Shown: positions 8,458 through 16,946 of the stretch, one piece after another
How the letters are laid out: every line of letters starts with the position of its first letter
Position numbering within the stretch: the first letter of the stretch is position 1
NCBI GenBank assembly: GCA_019113395.1
Contig: DXHL01000034.1
Coordinates: 1-57,150 of the forward strand
Reading direction: 5' to 3'
DNA from: Candidatus Rikenella faecigallinarum
Lineage (GTDB): Bacteria > Bacteroidota > Bacteroidia > Bacteroidales > Rikenellaceae
Length of the DNA: 57,150 nt
Notes under the pieces: model-generated
Seen by the model: only the letters and a program-made list of their open reading frames with translations
Told to the model about the DNA's origin: nothing
Databases searched by the model: none
Translations under genes and position numbers: made by a program

Positions 8458-9471
8458 TTAAAAAAGTTGACCCTGTTCGGCCACTCCCCCCAGCAGCGGA
8501 ATCCCCAGGTGTTCATAAGCCAAGGGTGTCACTTCGCGTCCGCGGGGTGTCCGTTTGAGGAAACCCTCCTTAATCAGGAAGGGTTCGTAAACCTCTTCAA
8601 TGGTCCCTGCATCCTCACTGACGGCGGTGGCAATGGTTCCCAGCCCCACGGGTCCTCCCCCAAATTTATGAATAATTGTGGACAAAATCCGATTATCCAT
8701 CTGGTCGAGTCCCCGGGTATCGATATCGAGGGCATCGAGAGCGCGGCGGGTGATGTCGAGTTCAATCACGCCGCTTCCCTGGACCATGGCAAAGTCGCGC
8801 ACCCGTCGCAACAGTCCGTTGGCAATACGCGGAGTACCGCGCGAGCGGCGGGCAATCTCTCCGGCTGCCAAATCATCGATGGGAATCCCCAGTACCGATG
8901 CCGACCGTTTGACAATCCCCGTGAGGGTGGCCGTATCGTAGTACTGCAGGTGGCAGTTTATCCCGAAACGCGCGCGCAACGGGCTGGTCAGCAGCCCCGA
9001 ACGGGTGGTTGCCCCAATCAGGGTGAAGGGGTTGAGCTTAATCTGCACACTGCGGGCACTGGGCCCTTTGTCGAGCATGATATCGATTTTGTAGTCCTCC
9101 ATGGCCGAGTAGAGATACTCTTCGACAATGGGCGAGAGTCGGTGAATCTCGTCGATAAAGAGCACATCTCCCTCACCGAGGTTGGTCAGCAGTCCGGCCA
9201 GGTCCCCCGGTTTGTCGAGCACCGGTCCCGACGTCACCTTCATGGTCACTCCCAACTCATTGGTAATGATGTTGGCCAGGGTGGTTTTGCCCAGTCCGGG
9301 CGGTCCGTGCAGCAGGACATGGTCCAGAGCCTCGTTCCGCATGATGGCGGCTTTGATAAAGACCGAGAGGTTTTCGACAATTTTGTCCTGTCCGCTGAAG
9401 GCGCCGAGCTCCTGAGGTCGAATCTGTTCTTCGAACTCTTTGTCTTTTTCGATGTTTCGGATATCGCTCAA
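8458..9471 (-). CDS. ruvB: Holliday junction branch migration ATPase RuvB
   Basis: RuvB is the AAA+ hexameric motor that, with RuvA, drives branch migration of Holliday junctions. Seen here: Walker [10 protein letters not shown] (about residue 56), Walker [12 protein letters not shown], sensor 1 GATTRSGLL, arginine-finger region LRARFG, and the C-terminal winged-helix block [17 protein letters not shown]. The frame is open further upstream to a GTG at 9552, which would add 27 residues with no counterpart in the family. I chose the TTG at 9471 because it starts SDIRNIEKD, where family members begin, and gives 337 aa, the normal length. The start is therefore inferred, while the identity is secure. 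Neither ruvA nor ruvC is next to it. Confidence 0.95.
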   Translation of the reverse strand: MSDIRNIEKDKEFEEQIRPQELGAFSGQDKIVENLSVFIKAAIMRNEALDHVLLHGPPGLGKTTLANIITNELGVTMKVTSGPVLDKPGDLAGLLTNLGEGDVLFIDEIHRLSPIVEEYLYSAMEDYKIDIMLDKGPSARSVQIKLNPFTLIGATTRSGLLTSPLRARFGINCHLQYYDTATLTGIVKRSASVLGIPIDDLAAGEIARRSRGTPRIANGLLRRVRDFAMVQGSGVIELDITRRALDALDIDTRGLDQMDNRILSTIIHKFGGGPVGLGTIATAVSEDAGTIEEVYEPFLIKEGFLKRTPRGREVTPLAYEHLGIPLLGGVAEQGQLF

Positions 9472-9609
9472 GGCAGGCAGATGGTTTTCGTTAAAGAGGT
9501 GTAAAACGAAAAAACGGTTCCGAAAGGTAGTGATTTTTTTCGGGATATGCACAGGTTTTCGGAAAGGGTCTCTCGGTTCGGGCGGCTGAACCTGGCCCGC
9601 AAACAGATA

Positions 9610-9640
9610 GAGGGCCGTGTAGACATGCTACACGGCCCTC
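9610..9640 (-). terminator. Hairpin terminator downstream of rpsU
   Basis: A perfect 13-bp stem (GAGGGCCGTGTAG at 9610-9622 paired with 9628-9640) around a 5-base loop lies about 100 bases after the rpsU stop. On the minus strand it is followed by a moderately T-rich stretch (TATCTGTTT). It probably ends the rpsU transcript and isolates it from ruvB. Confidence 0.7.
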
Positions 9641-9737
9641 TGTTTTCCGGCGTTTTCCCTCGACGGAGGAGAGGGGTCACCTCACTGCCCTGTGAGCCGT
9701 GATTCCCCTTCCGCTCCCCCACCGAAAAAAACGGTTC

Positions 9738-9929
9738 CTATTCTTCGTCGCGCTGGAGGCTCTGCACGTAGATGGCTTTGAGGCGCTGTACGCGGTTTTT
9801 CACCGAGGGTTTGGTGAAGTACTGGCGTGCGCGGAGTTCTTTGATGACGCCGGTTTTTTCGTATTTACGTTTGAATTTTTTCAGAGCGCGTTCGATGTTT
9901 TCGCCCTCTTTAATCGGCATGATAATCAT
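9738..9929 (-). CDS. rpsU: 30S ribosomal protein S21
   Basis: 63 aa, basic, with the S21 signature ENIERALKKFKRKYEKTG followed by KELRARQYFTKPSV. S21 is a small-subunit protein that binds near the 3' end of 16S rRNA and helps initiation. In Bacteroidetes, which rarely use Shine-Dalgarno pairing, it is thought to help sequester the anti-SD. The start (MIIMPIKEGENIE) agrees with Bacteroidetes S21 length. The gene is transcribed alone: a good promoter lies about 295 bases upstream (10255-10224) and a terminator follows at 9640-9610. The long, possibly structured leader is unusual for so small a gene and is listed separately. Confidence 0.97.
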   Translation of the reverse strand: MIIMPIKEGENIERALKKFKRKYEKTGVIKELRARQYFTKPSVKNRVQRLKAIYVQSLQRDEE

Positions 9930-10218
9930 GGCAATAATCGTTTTTAATCAAATTAAAAAATGGTTGTGTCCAGGAGATTTTTGGGTACTCACGCACCCCC
10001 GAGACGCTATATGAACCACGTCCCGTTTCGGCCCGACACAGACCCTGCAGGCTGTTGGTGTTGCGCTGCAGCCGGTCGGCCGCTATGTCTGTAGATGTGC
10101 TTTCTTTTACGGACACCGACTGCGTTTCCGGCTCCACAGCCGTCTCGTCGATGCCACTCATCAATACGGACTTAACCTCCTTTCCATTACCCAACCGCCC
10201 AGCATATGGGCCAATCGG
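9930..10218 (-). ncRNA. Long structured leader upstream of rpsU (candidate RNA element)
   Basis: About 290 bases separate the predicted start of transcription (near 10218) and the rpsU ATG. On the minus strand the segment 10081-10030 folds into a nested hairpin: an outer arm GGCCGAC pairs with GTCGGGCC (10081-10075 with 10037-10030, one bulge), and inside it CTGCAG pairs with CTGCAG (10071-10066 with 10050-10045). A smaller hairpin CGGCT/AGCCG lies nearer the promoter (about 10150-10135). The segment could be an autoregulatory leader or an independent small RNA. A frame of about 83 codons crosses it, but its composition and overlap with rpsU argue against coding. Confidence 0.35.
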
Positions 10219-10223
10219 GAGGA

Positions 10224-10255
10224 CAAAGGTACTGTTTTTCGGGATTTTGGCCAAA
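10224..10255 (-). promoter_or_regulatory. Bacteroidetes-type promoter for rpsU leader
   Basis: Minus-strand TTTG (-33 box, 10255-10252) is followed after 20 bases by TACCTTTG (10231-10224), a full match to the TAnnTTTG -10 consensus. This is one of the best promoters in the window and points toward rpsU. Confidence 0.65.
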
Positions 10256-10339
10256 TTTCGGCAACTTTTTTGGCAACAACTCACCCTTCGGAGAACTGTT
10301 TCGGCCCTCCCCCACTCCATCGCCTCGATTGATTTTTCA

Positions 10340-10870
10340 TTTAGATTTAAAGAATAGATAATAGATAAATAATTTATAAATAAGAAGAAGAATGGCTGTG
10401 GATGGCGTGGACAAAAAGGTGATTTTTCGGTTGTATATTTTATTCTTCACTTTTTGTGGACTTTCGATTAACAATATTTTCTTGTTTAAGTATATGAATG
10501 ATAGTAAGATGAAAAAGATATTGACATTTCGCCCTCATGTGATATGCACAGAAGGATGCGTTGTGCCGCGCGTCAATAACCGACCCTGAGAACGGGTCAT
10601 TGGCTGTGCATGAAAAAAAATATTTTCTCCTTGCATCCTTCCGAAATTTGTGCATACGCTCCTCCCATGCAAACTTGCAAGGGGTGCATCCTCCATTTTG
10701 TAAATTTTTTCGAACACCTTTTACACAAAAAGCGGAAAATAACTTTTCCCGTTCCTTCAGTCAGTTACAGACCGGCAAATCGAAATATGCACACTTTTTT
10801 CACAGCGGTTCGGGCGGAAAGTCGTACCTTTGCGCCGTCCGAAAAAGACGATGTGGAAAAGTGAACTCGG
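10340..10870. other. Candidate replication origin: AT-rich patch plus DnaA-box-like cluster
   Basis: No gene is supported between 10256 and 10951. 10340-10390 is almost pure A/T with repeated TAGATAA-type triplets, as in an unwinding element. To its right are 9-mers matching TTWTNCACA or its complement: exact at 10719-10727 (TTTTACACA), 10796-10804 (TTTTTCACA) and 10852-10860 (TGTGGAAAA), and 8 of 9 at 10542-10550, 10605-10613, 10649-10657 and 10785-10793. Every gene to the left (1-9929) is on the minus strand and the next operon to the right is on the plus strand, so transcription diverges here. rnpA and yidD, often near origins, follow. dnaA is not in the window. Confidence 0.4.
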
Positions 10871-10951
10871 CACTCCCCTTTGGTCGCCCCTTTTCAACCG
10901 CATCCCGCGAAGGACAAGAAAAACGCCTGCCACTTTCCTATTTCCTGCTGC

Positions 10952-11806
10952 ATGGAACGCCCTCTGACATCCTATGAACTGCTGACAGGTCCCACTCCCG
11001 TGGGCGAGGCACTCCAGCAGGCGCTTTTTCCGCGGTTGTCGGCGTCGGATACCACGTTTCATCCCGACACGGCCTGGCTGTTGCAACCCGCTCCCTCGGC
11101 CGCCGAGGTGTGGGGCCCCTCCTCTACCCTGGCCGAAACCCTCGCCCCTCACACGCTTCATCGGGTCGAAGCACCGCGTGAACCCTGGCAGACCTCGGTG
11201 GTAATGGTGGTGCTGATATGCTTCTATTGTTATATCATGTACCGTTTCCGCCGCGACATGATGAGCTGCCTGAAAAATATCGGAAATACCGAAGATACCC
11301 TCACCCTGATGGAGGGTCAGGGAGCCGATTTTGTCTACTTGCTGCGCAGCGGCATGGCGCTGGCGGTACTCAGTGGCGCGGCGCTGATTATGACCTGGAT
11401 GGAGTTGAAACTGCCCGGGGTGGAGAGCTACTACCTCTTTTTCGGAGCGGTGGCCGCTTTTCTGCTGATAGTGCTCTATCGTCGGGTGGCCTTTGCGGTG
11501 ATGCGGTGGCTCACCGACCAAAAAGAGCTCTTCCACGAAATCACTTTTATCAATCGCATAGACATCACCTTCATTGCCCTGTGTTATACTCCGCTGGCCG
11601 TCATTATCGGGGTGAGCGGCCGTCTCTTCGAGTTGGGGCTCGTGGTACTTGCCCTGCTGATTCTATACCACTTTACCGCTTTATATAAATACTTCAGGCT
11701 GCGCCTGTTTTCTAAATTGCAATGGATTTTGTACCTTTGCGCCGTCGAAATTTTGCCGGTGAGCTTCATAATTGCGCTGGCGATTCGGAAGAGTGGGATT
11801 AATTAA
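10952..11806 (+). CDS. DUF4271 family inner-membrane protein
   Basis: 284 aa from the first ATG of the frame; the frame is open to a TTG at 10880, but that extension is unconvincing. About six transmembrane helices are visible: SVVMVVLICFYCYIMY (about 82-97), GMALAVLSGAALIMTW, YYLFFGAVAAFLLIVLY, ITFIALCYTPLAVIIGV, LGLVVLALLILYHF and ILYLCAVEILPVSFIIALAI. This layout, and the position directly ahead of hemD (5-base gap), match the Bacteroidetes-specific DUF4271 family. The biochemical function is unknown. A plus-strand -10 box TACCTTTG at 10825-10832 probably starts the operon DUF4271-hemD-rnpA-yidD. The conserved linkage with hemD may reflect shared expression more than shared function. Confidence 0.85.
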   Translation: MERPLTSYELLTGPTPVGEALQQALFPRLSASDTTFHPDTAWLLQPAPSAAEVWGPSSTLAETLAPHTLHRVEAPREPWQTSVVMVVLICFYCYIMYRFRRDMMSCLKNIGNTEDTLTLMEGQGADFVYLLRSGMALAVLSGAALIMTWMELKLPGVESYYLFFGAVAAFLLIVLYRRVAFAVMRWLTDQKELFHEITFINRIDITFIALCYTPLAVIIGVSGRLFELGLVVLALLILYHFTALYKYFRLRLFSKLQWILYLCAVEILPVSFIIALAIRKSGIN

Positions 11807-11811
11807 CATCA

Positions 11812-12699
11812 ATGGTGAATACATCCAAAGTAAAGCGAATACTTATTTCGCAACCGGCTCCGGCTTCTGACAAATCACCCTTCTCGGACCTGACCTCCAA
11901 ACACAAAGTCGAAATCGATTTCCACCCGTTTATCACGGTGGAAGGGGTGACGGTGAAAGAGTTTCGTGCCCAACGGGTAGACGTACTGGCTCACACGGCC
12001 GTGATTTTCACCTCGCGAAAAACCATCGACCACTTTTTCCGCTTGTGCGAAGAGTGCCGCATTACGGTGCCCGAGACCATGAAGTATTTTTGCGTGACGG
12101 AGGCCATTGCCCTCTATCTGCAGAAGTATATCGTCTATCGCAAGCGTAAGATATTTTTCGGAAAGGCGACTTTTGCCGACCTGATGGAGGTCGTGGCCAA
12201 ACACAAGGACGAGAAGTTCCTGGTGGCGCTGTCGGACCCTCATAAACCCGAAATACAGCAACTGCTGAACAGTACCGGGGTGAAATATACGAAGGTGATA
12301 TTGACCCGTACCGTGCCGGCCGACTTGTCGGACATTGCCCTCAATCGGTATGATTTGGTGGCTTGTTACAGTTCGGCGGATATCAAGGCGCTGCACGAAC
12401 ACTTTGCGACACTGCCCGATGGGATGATTGTTGCTACTCTGGGGAATGCCACGGCGCGCGAGGCTTTGGCAGCGGGAATGCCTGTGGATATTATAGCTCC
12501 GACGCCGAAGTATCCGTCGCTGACGATGGCCATTGACAAGTATATCGCGGCATTGAACGGAGGGGCATCGGTCGAAGAGTTCGGGGTGAAGGAGATGCCG
12601 ACACCGGCTCTTCCGGTGGTGAAGAAGAGTGCTTCACGTGCGAAGTCGGCCTCGGCAGCGGCCAAGACGACCGTCTCTCGGCGTGCGGCAGCCAAGTAA
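11812..12699 (+). CDS. hemD: Uroporphyrinogen-III synthase
   Basis: 295 aa. HemD closes hydroxymethylbilane with inversion of ring D to give uroporphyrinogen III, the branch point to heme and corrinoids. The Bacteroidetes form is recognisable from KRILISQPAPASDKSPF at the N-terminus, AVIFTSRKTIDHFFRLCEE (about 64-82), YFCVTEAIALYLQKYI (about 102-117) and the second-domain segment LVACYSSADIKALHEHF. Homologues end after the YPSLTMAIDKYI helix (about residue 247); here a further ~40 residues follow, ending in an Ala/Lys/Ser/Arg-rich tail. It sits 5 bases after the DUF4271 gene and 15 before rnpA in one operon. Demand may be linked to the B12-dependent reductase elsewhere in the window (inference). 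Confidence 0.92.
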   Translation: MVNTSKVKRILISQPAPASDKSPFSDLTSKHKVEIDFHPFITVEGVTVKEFRAQRVDVLAHTAVIFTSRKTIDHFFRLCEECRITVPETMKYFCVTEAIALYLQKYIVYRKRKIFFGKATFADLMEVVAKHKDEKFLVALSDPHKPEIQQLLNSTGVKYTKVILTRTVPADLSDIALNRYDLVACYSSADIKALHEHFATLPDGMIVATLGNATAREALAAGMPVDIIAPTPKYPSLTMAIDKYIAALNGGASVEEFGVKEMPTPALPVVKKSASRAKSASAAAKTTVSRRAAAK

Positions 12700-12714
12700 G
12701 CAGCAGATAGAATC

Positions 12715-13146
12715 ATGTCCAGCAAAACGAATACCACGGGGCGCTACACGTTGCCCAAGGCGGAACGATTGGCCGGACGGAGCGATATAGGACGCCTCTT
12801 CACGCACGGAGAGGCGTTTTTGGTTTATCCGATTAAGTGTACCTGTCGGTGGACGGAGCTGGGTGGGGGAGTGCGGATGATGGTGTTGGTGCCGAAACGG
12901 AACCACAAGCGTGCCGTGGCTCGTAATCTGTTGAAACGGAGGATGCGGGAAGCCTATCGGTTGCATAAGGAGTTGTTGGCTGTCGAGCCGGGTGAGGGGT
13001 GTGCAGTGGTGGGGGTGGATATGGCCTTTTCGTATGTGGCCAAGGGGGAACCGCTCGACTATCGAACCGTGGAACGGGCCATGATAACCATTCTGCAAAA
13101 GGTGTCGGCTCTGCGGGCAGCGCGGCAAGCCGACGTTCAAGGATAG
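12715..13146 (+). CDS. rnpA: Ribonuclease P protein component
   Basis: 143 aa, basic. RnpA assists the catalytic RNase P RNA in removing tRNA 5' leaders. The family signature [16 protein letters not shown] (about residues 63-78) is intact, preceded by [11 protein letters not shown], and the N-terminus has the [17 protein letters not shown] block. Length is in the upper normal range. It follows hemD by 15 bases and precedes yidD by 17 bases. The usual upstream partner rpmH is absent here, which is common in Bacteroidetes. Identity is secure. Confidence 0.96.
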   Translation: MSSKTNTTGRYTLPKAERLAGRSDIGRLFTHGEAFLVYPIKCTCRWTELGGGVRMMVLVPKRNHKRAVARNLLKRRMREAYRLHKELLAVEPGEGCAVVGVDMAFSYVAKGEPLDYRTVERAMITILQKVSALRAARQADVQG

Positions 13147-13163
13147 GGCGCGCCGTTTTCGTT

Positions 13164-13397
13164 ATGTCCAACCGTTGGAAACAGATACTCTCCTGGCCTT
13201 TTATTCTCCTGATACGGTTCTATCAGGGGGCCATATCCCCTTTTTTACCTAACTCGTGCCGCTATACGCCCACCTGTTCGCAGTATGCGTTGGAGGCATT
13301 CCGTAAACATGGGCCGATAAAAGGGTTGTACCTGACGATTCGTCGCCTGCTGCGTTGCCATCCGTGGGGCGGCAGCGGTTACGACCCCGTGCCCTGA
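13164..13397 (+). CDS. yidD: Membrane protein insertion efficiency factor YidD
   Basis: 77 aa from the ATG at 13164; the same frame is open further upstream inside rnpA, but that part is not coding. The family hallmarks are complete: [12 protein letters not shown], a cysteine-containing [16 protein letters not shown] (about residues 31-46), and the C-terminal [17 protein letters not shown]. YidD is a small membrane-associated amphipathic protein that improves YidC-dependent insertion. Its place right after rnpA is the conserved order in most bacteria, although yidC does not follow here. It ends the plus-strand operon; the next gene converges on it from the minus strand after 76 bases. Confidence 0.96.
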   Translation: MSNRWKQILSWPFILLIRFYQGAISPFLPNSCRYTPTCSQYALEAFRKHGPIKGLYLTIRRLLRCHPWGGSGYDPVP

Positions 13398-13473
13398 ATA
13401 CTCTTTTGACACGTTTTACCCGCGCCGGATTTGCATGCAGCGGGGCGCAGAAAGGGCCCCCGCAAAAGAAGTC

Positions 13474-14679
13474 TCAACTGTTGTTTGACGACAGTTCGCG
13501 CATTTTGCGTTCCTGTCGTGCCGCTTCGGCTGCCGTGCGCAGTTCGTGGGTCCGACGACGGGTGGCCACCACGGCCGTAATCCCGTATACGCCCGTTAAT
13601 ATCCACAGTGTAATGATTTCGGGTGCTACCTGTTGAAGCGTAGCGCCCATGGTCCGAATCCGTACCAGTGCATCGATTCCGCTGCTCGAGGGGGCCAGTC
13701 GTCCCAGGGCATACAGCCACTCGGGCATCCCCTCCTTGGGCCACGAGATACCGCTGACAATGAGGAAAAAGACCGAGGTGACAATCAGCACCATCATCGA
13801 GGTTTCGCGGCGGCGGAAGAGGGCTCCGAAGGTCAGCCCGAGGAAAATCACCGACAGCAGGTAGGGGATGAATACCAGCAGCAGGTCCGTATGGTTTCCG
13901 TTCATCGGGTATCCGAAGAACTTGTACTGGAAGCTGAACATGTAGAGCATCAGCGGAATGTAGAGGAAGAGGTATGCCGTCGCCTTGGCCAGGGTCAGCC
14001 GCACGGCCGAGTAGTCCCGAAAGCGTCTCCACGTTCCCTTTTCGTACCAGGTTCCCCCCACGAAACCGATGCCGATAAGGAGCAGTTGCTGGGCAATCAG
14101 TATCAGCACGGGCGGCATCACGGCCGTGGCATAGCCGCCGTAAGGATTGTAGAGGATATTCACATCGTAGGGTACGGGTTGAGAGACCCATTCGGCCTGC
14201 TTTTCGGTCATTCCGGCAGCGGTCAGTTTTTCGATTTGTATCTCGCCGCCGACGCTCATCGTCACCTCGCTCACGGCGCTCAGGAAATCGCTGTATAGCA
14301 GAAAATAACTCCCGTCGGCATAGAGGCTGATGTGGTTTTGTTCACCGGCCAGAATGCGTTTTCCGTATCCCTGCGGAATGTAGAGTACGCCGTAGACCTT
14401 CCGTGCAAAAAAGAGTTGTCGAGCCTCCTCCAGGTTCAGGGGCATGTACCGTACATCGGCCTCGGGCGTTGCGTCGAGCATTCGGGTCAGTTTCCGGCTG
14501 GCGGGGGTGTTGTCCAGGTCCACGACGGCTACCGGAAAGTCGCGTACCACCTGCGGTGCGTAGATAAGCGGGTACAGCGTCCCGTAGATGAGCATCGCCC
14601 CGAAGAGTATGAGCATGGCACCTCCGTCTTTGAAGATGGAGATGAACTCGGTTTTGGCTATTTTCCAGAAGCGTTTCAT
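13474..14679 (-). CDS. ABC-2 type transporter permease (YbhR/YhhJ-like)
   Basis: 401 aa from MKRFWKIAKTEF; an upstream extension of 43 codons overlaps the previous gene and was rejected. Topology is typical of ABC-2 permeases: one N-terminal helix (GGAMLILFGAMLIYGTLYPL), a large periplasmic domain of about 150 residues (DLDNTPASRKLTRMLDATPE), then five C-terminal helices including VMPPVLILIAQQLLLIGIGF and LTFGALFRRRETSMMVLI. The block ISWPKEGMPEWLYALGRLAPSS is also family-typical. It is the last gene of the TolC/HlyD/permease/permease operon and starts 4 bases after its paralogue. These permeases normally need an ATPase subunit, and no such gene is in the operon. Confidence 0.88.
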   Translation of the reverse strand: MKRFWKIAKTEFISIFKDGGAMLILFGAMLIYGTLYPLIYAPQVVRDFPVAVVDLDNTPASRKLTRMLDATPEADVRYMPLNLEEARQLFFARKVYGVLYIPQGYGKRILAGEQNHISLYADGSYFLLYSDFLSAVSEVTMSVGGEIQIEKLTAAGMTEKQAEWVSQPVPYDVNILYNPYGGYATAVMPPVLILIAQQLLLIGIGFVGGTWYEKGTWRRFRDYSAVRLTLAKATAYLFLYIPLMLYMFSFQYKFFGYPMNGNHTDLLLVFIPYLLSVIFLGLTFGALFRRRETSMMVLIVTSVFFLIVSGISWPKEGMPEWLYALGRLAPSSSGIDALVRIRTMGATLQQVAPEIITLWILTGVYGITAVVATRRRTHELRTAAEAARQERKMRELSSNNS

Positions 14680-14683
14680 GGTA

Positions 14684-15856
14684 TCAGTCTTTCCCGTAGT
14701 ATTTAGGTTCAAGGGCGACTTTTTTGAGTCGGGGCATGAGGATGGCCATGGCGAGGGTAAAGGCTCCCAGAGCGGCGATGTCACCGAGGGAGCGTGCGAG
14801 GGGAGCACCGCGAAGGCTCTGTTCGATAAAGATGTCGATGAAGTAGGTGAGCGGGAATAGTTTTGCGAGTGCAGCGATGGCGGGGTACATGGCGATGGCG
14901 GGGAAGGTGAGTCCGCAGAAGGAGAGCGAAGCGGTTGCGAGTCCTCCGGCCATGGAGAGCGAGAAGCGCATATTGGCGGTGACGGCCACCAGCATCACCC
15001 CGATGGCCATGTAGGCGAGGATAAAGAGGAGGTTCCCGAGCACCAGGATAGCTGCATGAGTTCCCTGGAAGGGGAGTCCCATAAAGCGGTAGAGAAGGGT
15101 GCTGATAAAGAGCGAGAGCACTCCGAAGAGGAGGAGATAGGGGGTCAGTTTAGCGGCCAGTGCACGGGTAATGCTTCCTCCGGCGGTTTCCACCCATTCG
15201 GCGGCTGTTCCGTTTTTGAGTTCGCCGCCGACGGTGTAGACCGTCACGAGGCTCACCGTAATGGCGAGCATCACGAAGAGCAGCCCCGGCAGCAGGTAGT
15301 AGGCATAGCTGCCGTAGGGGTTGAAGAGGATGTGTTTGTCCATGGCCACGGGGTAGGCCATGGCATATCCTTTTGCCGCCGGAATCCCTTTGGCGCCGAG
15401 CATCTGGGTCTCCACGCCGATGTTAAAGGCCTGGAAAACGGTCGTAATGTCCCGTTTGAGCAGGCCCGAATTGAGAATGCGTGCTCCGCTGATTTCGGCT
15501 GAAATCTGTGCGCCTCCCGTGCCGCTCAGTATGTTGGCCTGCAATCCCCGGGGAATCACCACCAGCGCATTTACTTCGCCCCGTTCCATGGCATCGCGTC
15601 CCTGGCCGATGCTTTCGGTTTCGAAGGCCACCTCGGCCGTCGGGGTTGCGTCCAGCATCCGCACCAGCTGTCGGGAGAGTTCGGTGCGGTCACCGTCATA
15701 GACCGCTATCGGCAGGTCGTGGACCGTTCCCTTCCAGAACATCAGCACGTAGAGCACCGTCATCACCACCGGAAGGATGATGGCCGAGGTCACCAGCAGC
15801 CGGCTTTGGCCGAAATGTCTGATTTCTCGCTGAAGACTTGTTCTGAAAGCTCCCAT
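14684..15856 (-). CDS. ABC-2 type transporter permease (YbhS-like)
   Basis: 390 aa with the same layout as the neighbouring permease: helix 1 VTSAIILPVVMTVLYVLMFW (about 21-40), a periplasmic domain with AVYDGDRTELSRQLVRMLDA, and five C-terminal helices (LLPGLLFVMLAITVSLVT, LLFGVLSLFISTLLYRFMG, ILVLGNLLFILAYMAIGVML and two more). The two permeases share the pattern D-R/N-T-x-L-x-R-M-L-D-A-T-P and probably pair as a heterodimer in the inner membrane. It lies third in the operon, 78 bases after the HlyD gene. Substrate unknown; related YbhGFSR/YhiI systems export drugs or cations. Confidence 0.88.
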   Translation of the reverse strand: MGAFRTSLQREIRHFGQSRLLVTSAIILPVVMTVLYVLMFWKGTVHDLPIAVYDGDRTELSRQLVRMLDATPTAEVAFETESIGQGRDAMERGEVNALVVIPRGLQANILSGTGGAQISAEISGARILNSGLLKRDITTVFQAFNIGVETQMLGAKGIPAAKGYAMAYPVAMDKHILFNPYGSYAYYLLPGLLFVMLAITVSLVTVYTVGGELKNGTAAEWVETAGGSITRALAAKLTPYLLLFGVLSLFISTLLYRFMGLPFQGTHAAILVLGNLLFILAYMAIGVMLVAVTANMRFSLSMAGGLATASLSFCGLTFPAIAMYPAIAALAKLFPLTYFIDIFIEQSLRGAPLARSLGDIAALGAFTLAMAILMPRLKKVALEPKYYGKD

Positions 15857-15934
15857 GGATTTGGTGTTAGGGTGTGGAAAAAGGGGTGTTTTGTGGGCAG
15901 GGCAGGTAGATGATTATGGCGACGGCCGAAGGTC

Positions 15935-16915
15935 TTACAGACTGTTGTAATCGACCGTCACGGTCATACCCGGCCGCAGGTTGGGCACTGCACCCGCCGT
16001 ACGGGCGTGCACCTCAAAGGTTTTCACGTCGAACTCCCCGCTGGTGCGCGTAGCGGCCCATGTGGCATACGATGCCTCTGCCGCAATGTAGGTCACGGTC
16101 AACTCGTAAGTTTTGTCCAGCGCGGGGAAATAGCCCTGAAACTTGGTACCGATTTTGATTTTGGGCAGCAGGGTCTCCTTGACGTTGAAAACTACCCACG
16201 AGTCCGACAAATCGACAATCGTCACCACCGGATAGCCCGTTCCGACCAGTTCGCCGTTCTCGGAAATCACGCTCGACACCTCTCCGTCCACCGGGGCATA
16301 CTGTTTCGTCTCGGTCACGTAGGATTCCACCTCGCTCACCGCACCGCCGGCCTGCTGAACCAGTGCCTTGGCCGCAGCCTTATCCTCCCACTGTGCCCCT
16401 TCGGTGGCCATGCTGTAGGCAGCTTCGGCCGCCGTGGCCGTGGTTTTCATGGCTTGCAGGTTGGCCTGTGCCTCGTCCAGTTTCTGAGCCGCTACCACTC
16501 CCTGGTCGTAGAGGTTTTTCACACGGTTGTAGGTTTTTTGCGCCAGTTCCAGTCCGGCCAGTGACTTCTGCCACATCTCGTAGGCCTGTTGGATTTGTTG
16601 TTTGCGTGCCCCGGCATCGACCTTGTCCTGCATGGCCGTTGCCGCAGCCTGTGCCGCCTCGGCCTGAGTCAGTTTGGCCTGCACCTCGGGCGAATGGATG
16701 CCGTACAGAAACTGCCCCTTAACCACCGCATCGCCCCGTTTGACCGTCAGACTGTCTACCCGGCCGGGCACCTTCGACGACACTTTGTAGCTGGTCGCTT
16801 CGACCGTCCCCTGCATGATGTAGGGTGCGGGCTTCAGCACAAACCAGCCGATAAACGCGACCACCGTAATCACGGCGATGATAATCAGCGTAATGGTATA
16901 GACTTTTGATTTCAT
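15935..16915 (-). CDS. HlyD-family periplasmic adaptor (membrane fusion protein)
   Basis: 326 aa. One N-terminal transmembrane helix (YTITLIIIAVITVVAFIGWFV), then the biotinyl-lipoyl half-motif KVPGRVDSLTVKRGDAVVKG (about 48-67), a long Ala/Gln-rich alpha-helical hairpin (about 80-195), the second half-motif with YAPVDGEVSSVISENGELVG, and a beta-barrel domain ending NLRPGMTVTVDYNSL. This is the standard order of adaptor proteins bridging an inner-membrane transporter and a TolC channel. It follows the tolC-like gene by 31 bases and precedes the two permeases. It resembles YbhG/EmrA-type adaptors. Substrate not predictable. Confidence 0.92.
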   Translation of the reverse strand: MKSKVYTITLIIIAVITVVAFIGWFVLKPAPYIMQGTVEATSYKVSSKVPGRVDSLTVKRGDAVVKGQFLYGIHSPEVQAKLTQAEAAQAAATAMQDKVDAGARKQQIQQAYEMWQKSLAGLELAQKTYNRVKNLYDQGVVAAQKLDEAQANLQAMKTTATAAEAAYSMATEGAQWEDKAAAKALVQQAGGAVSEVESYVTETKQYAPVDGEVSSVISENGELVGTGYPVVTIVDLSDSWVVFNVKETLLPKIKIGTKFQGYFPALDKTYELTVTYIAAEASYATWAATRTSGEFDVKTFEVHARTAGAVPNLRPGMTVTVDYNSL

Positions 16916-16946
16916 GGTCTTTGAGGTATGAATGGGTGTGAGTGAG

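Noticed and set aside
9472-9552. N-terminal extension of RuvB from a GTG at 9552
   Set aside because: The extra 27 residues match nothing in the RuvB family, whereas the TTG at 9471 starts at the family's usual point.
9910-10320. 136-codon minus-strand frame covering the rpsU leader
   Set aside because: It extends upstream of the predicted promoter, overlaps the rpsU start and shows no protein-like pattern; the hairpins argue for a non-coding leader.
10392-10977. Several small open frames in the AT-rich gene-free stretch (for example 10392-10589 and 10561-10977)
   Set aside because: Low-complexity translations with no start context, no promoter at a sensible distance and mutual overlap in different frames.
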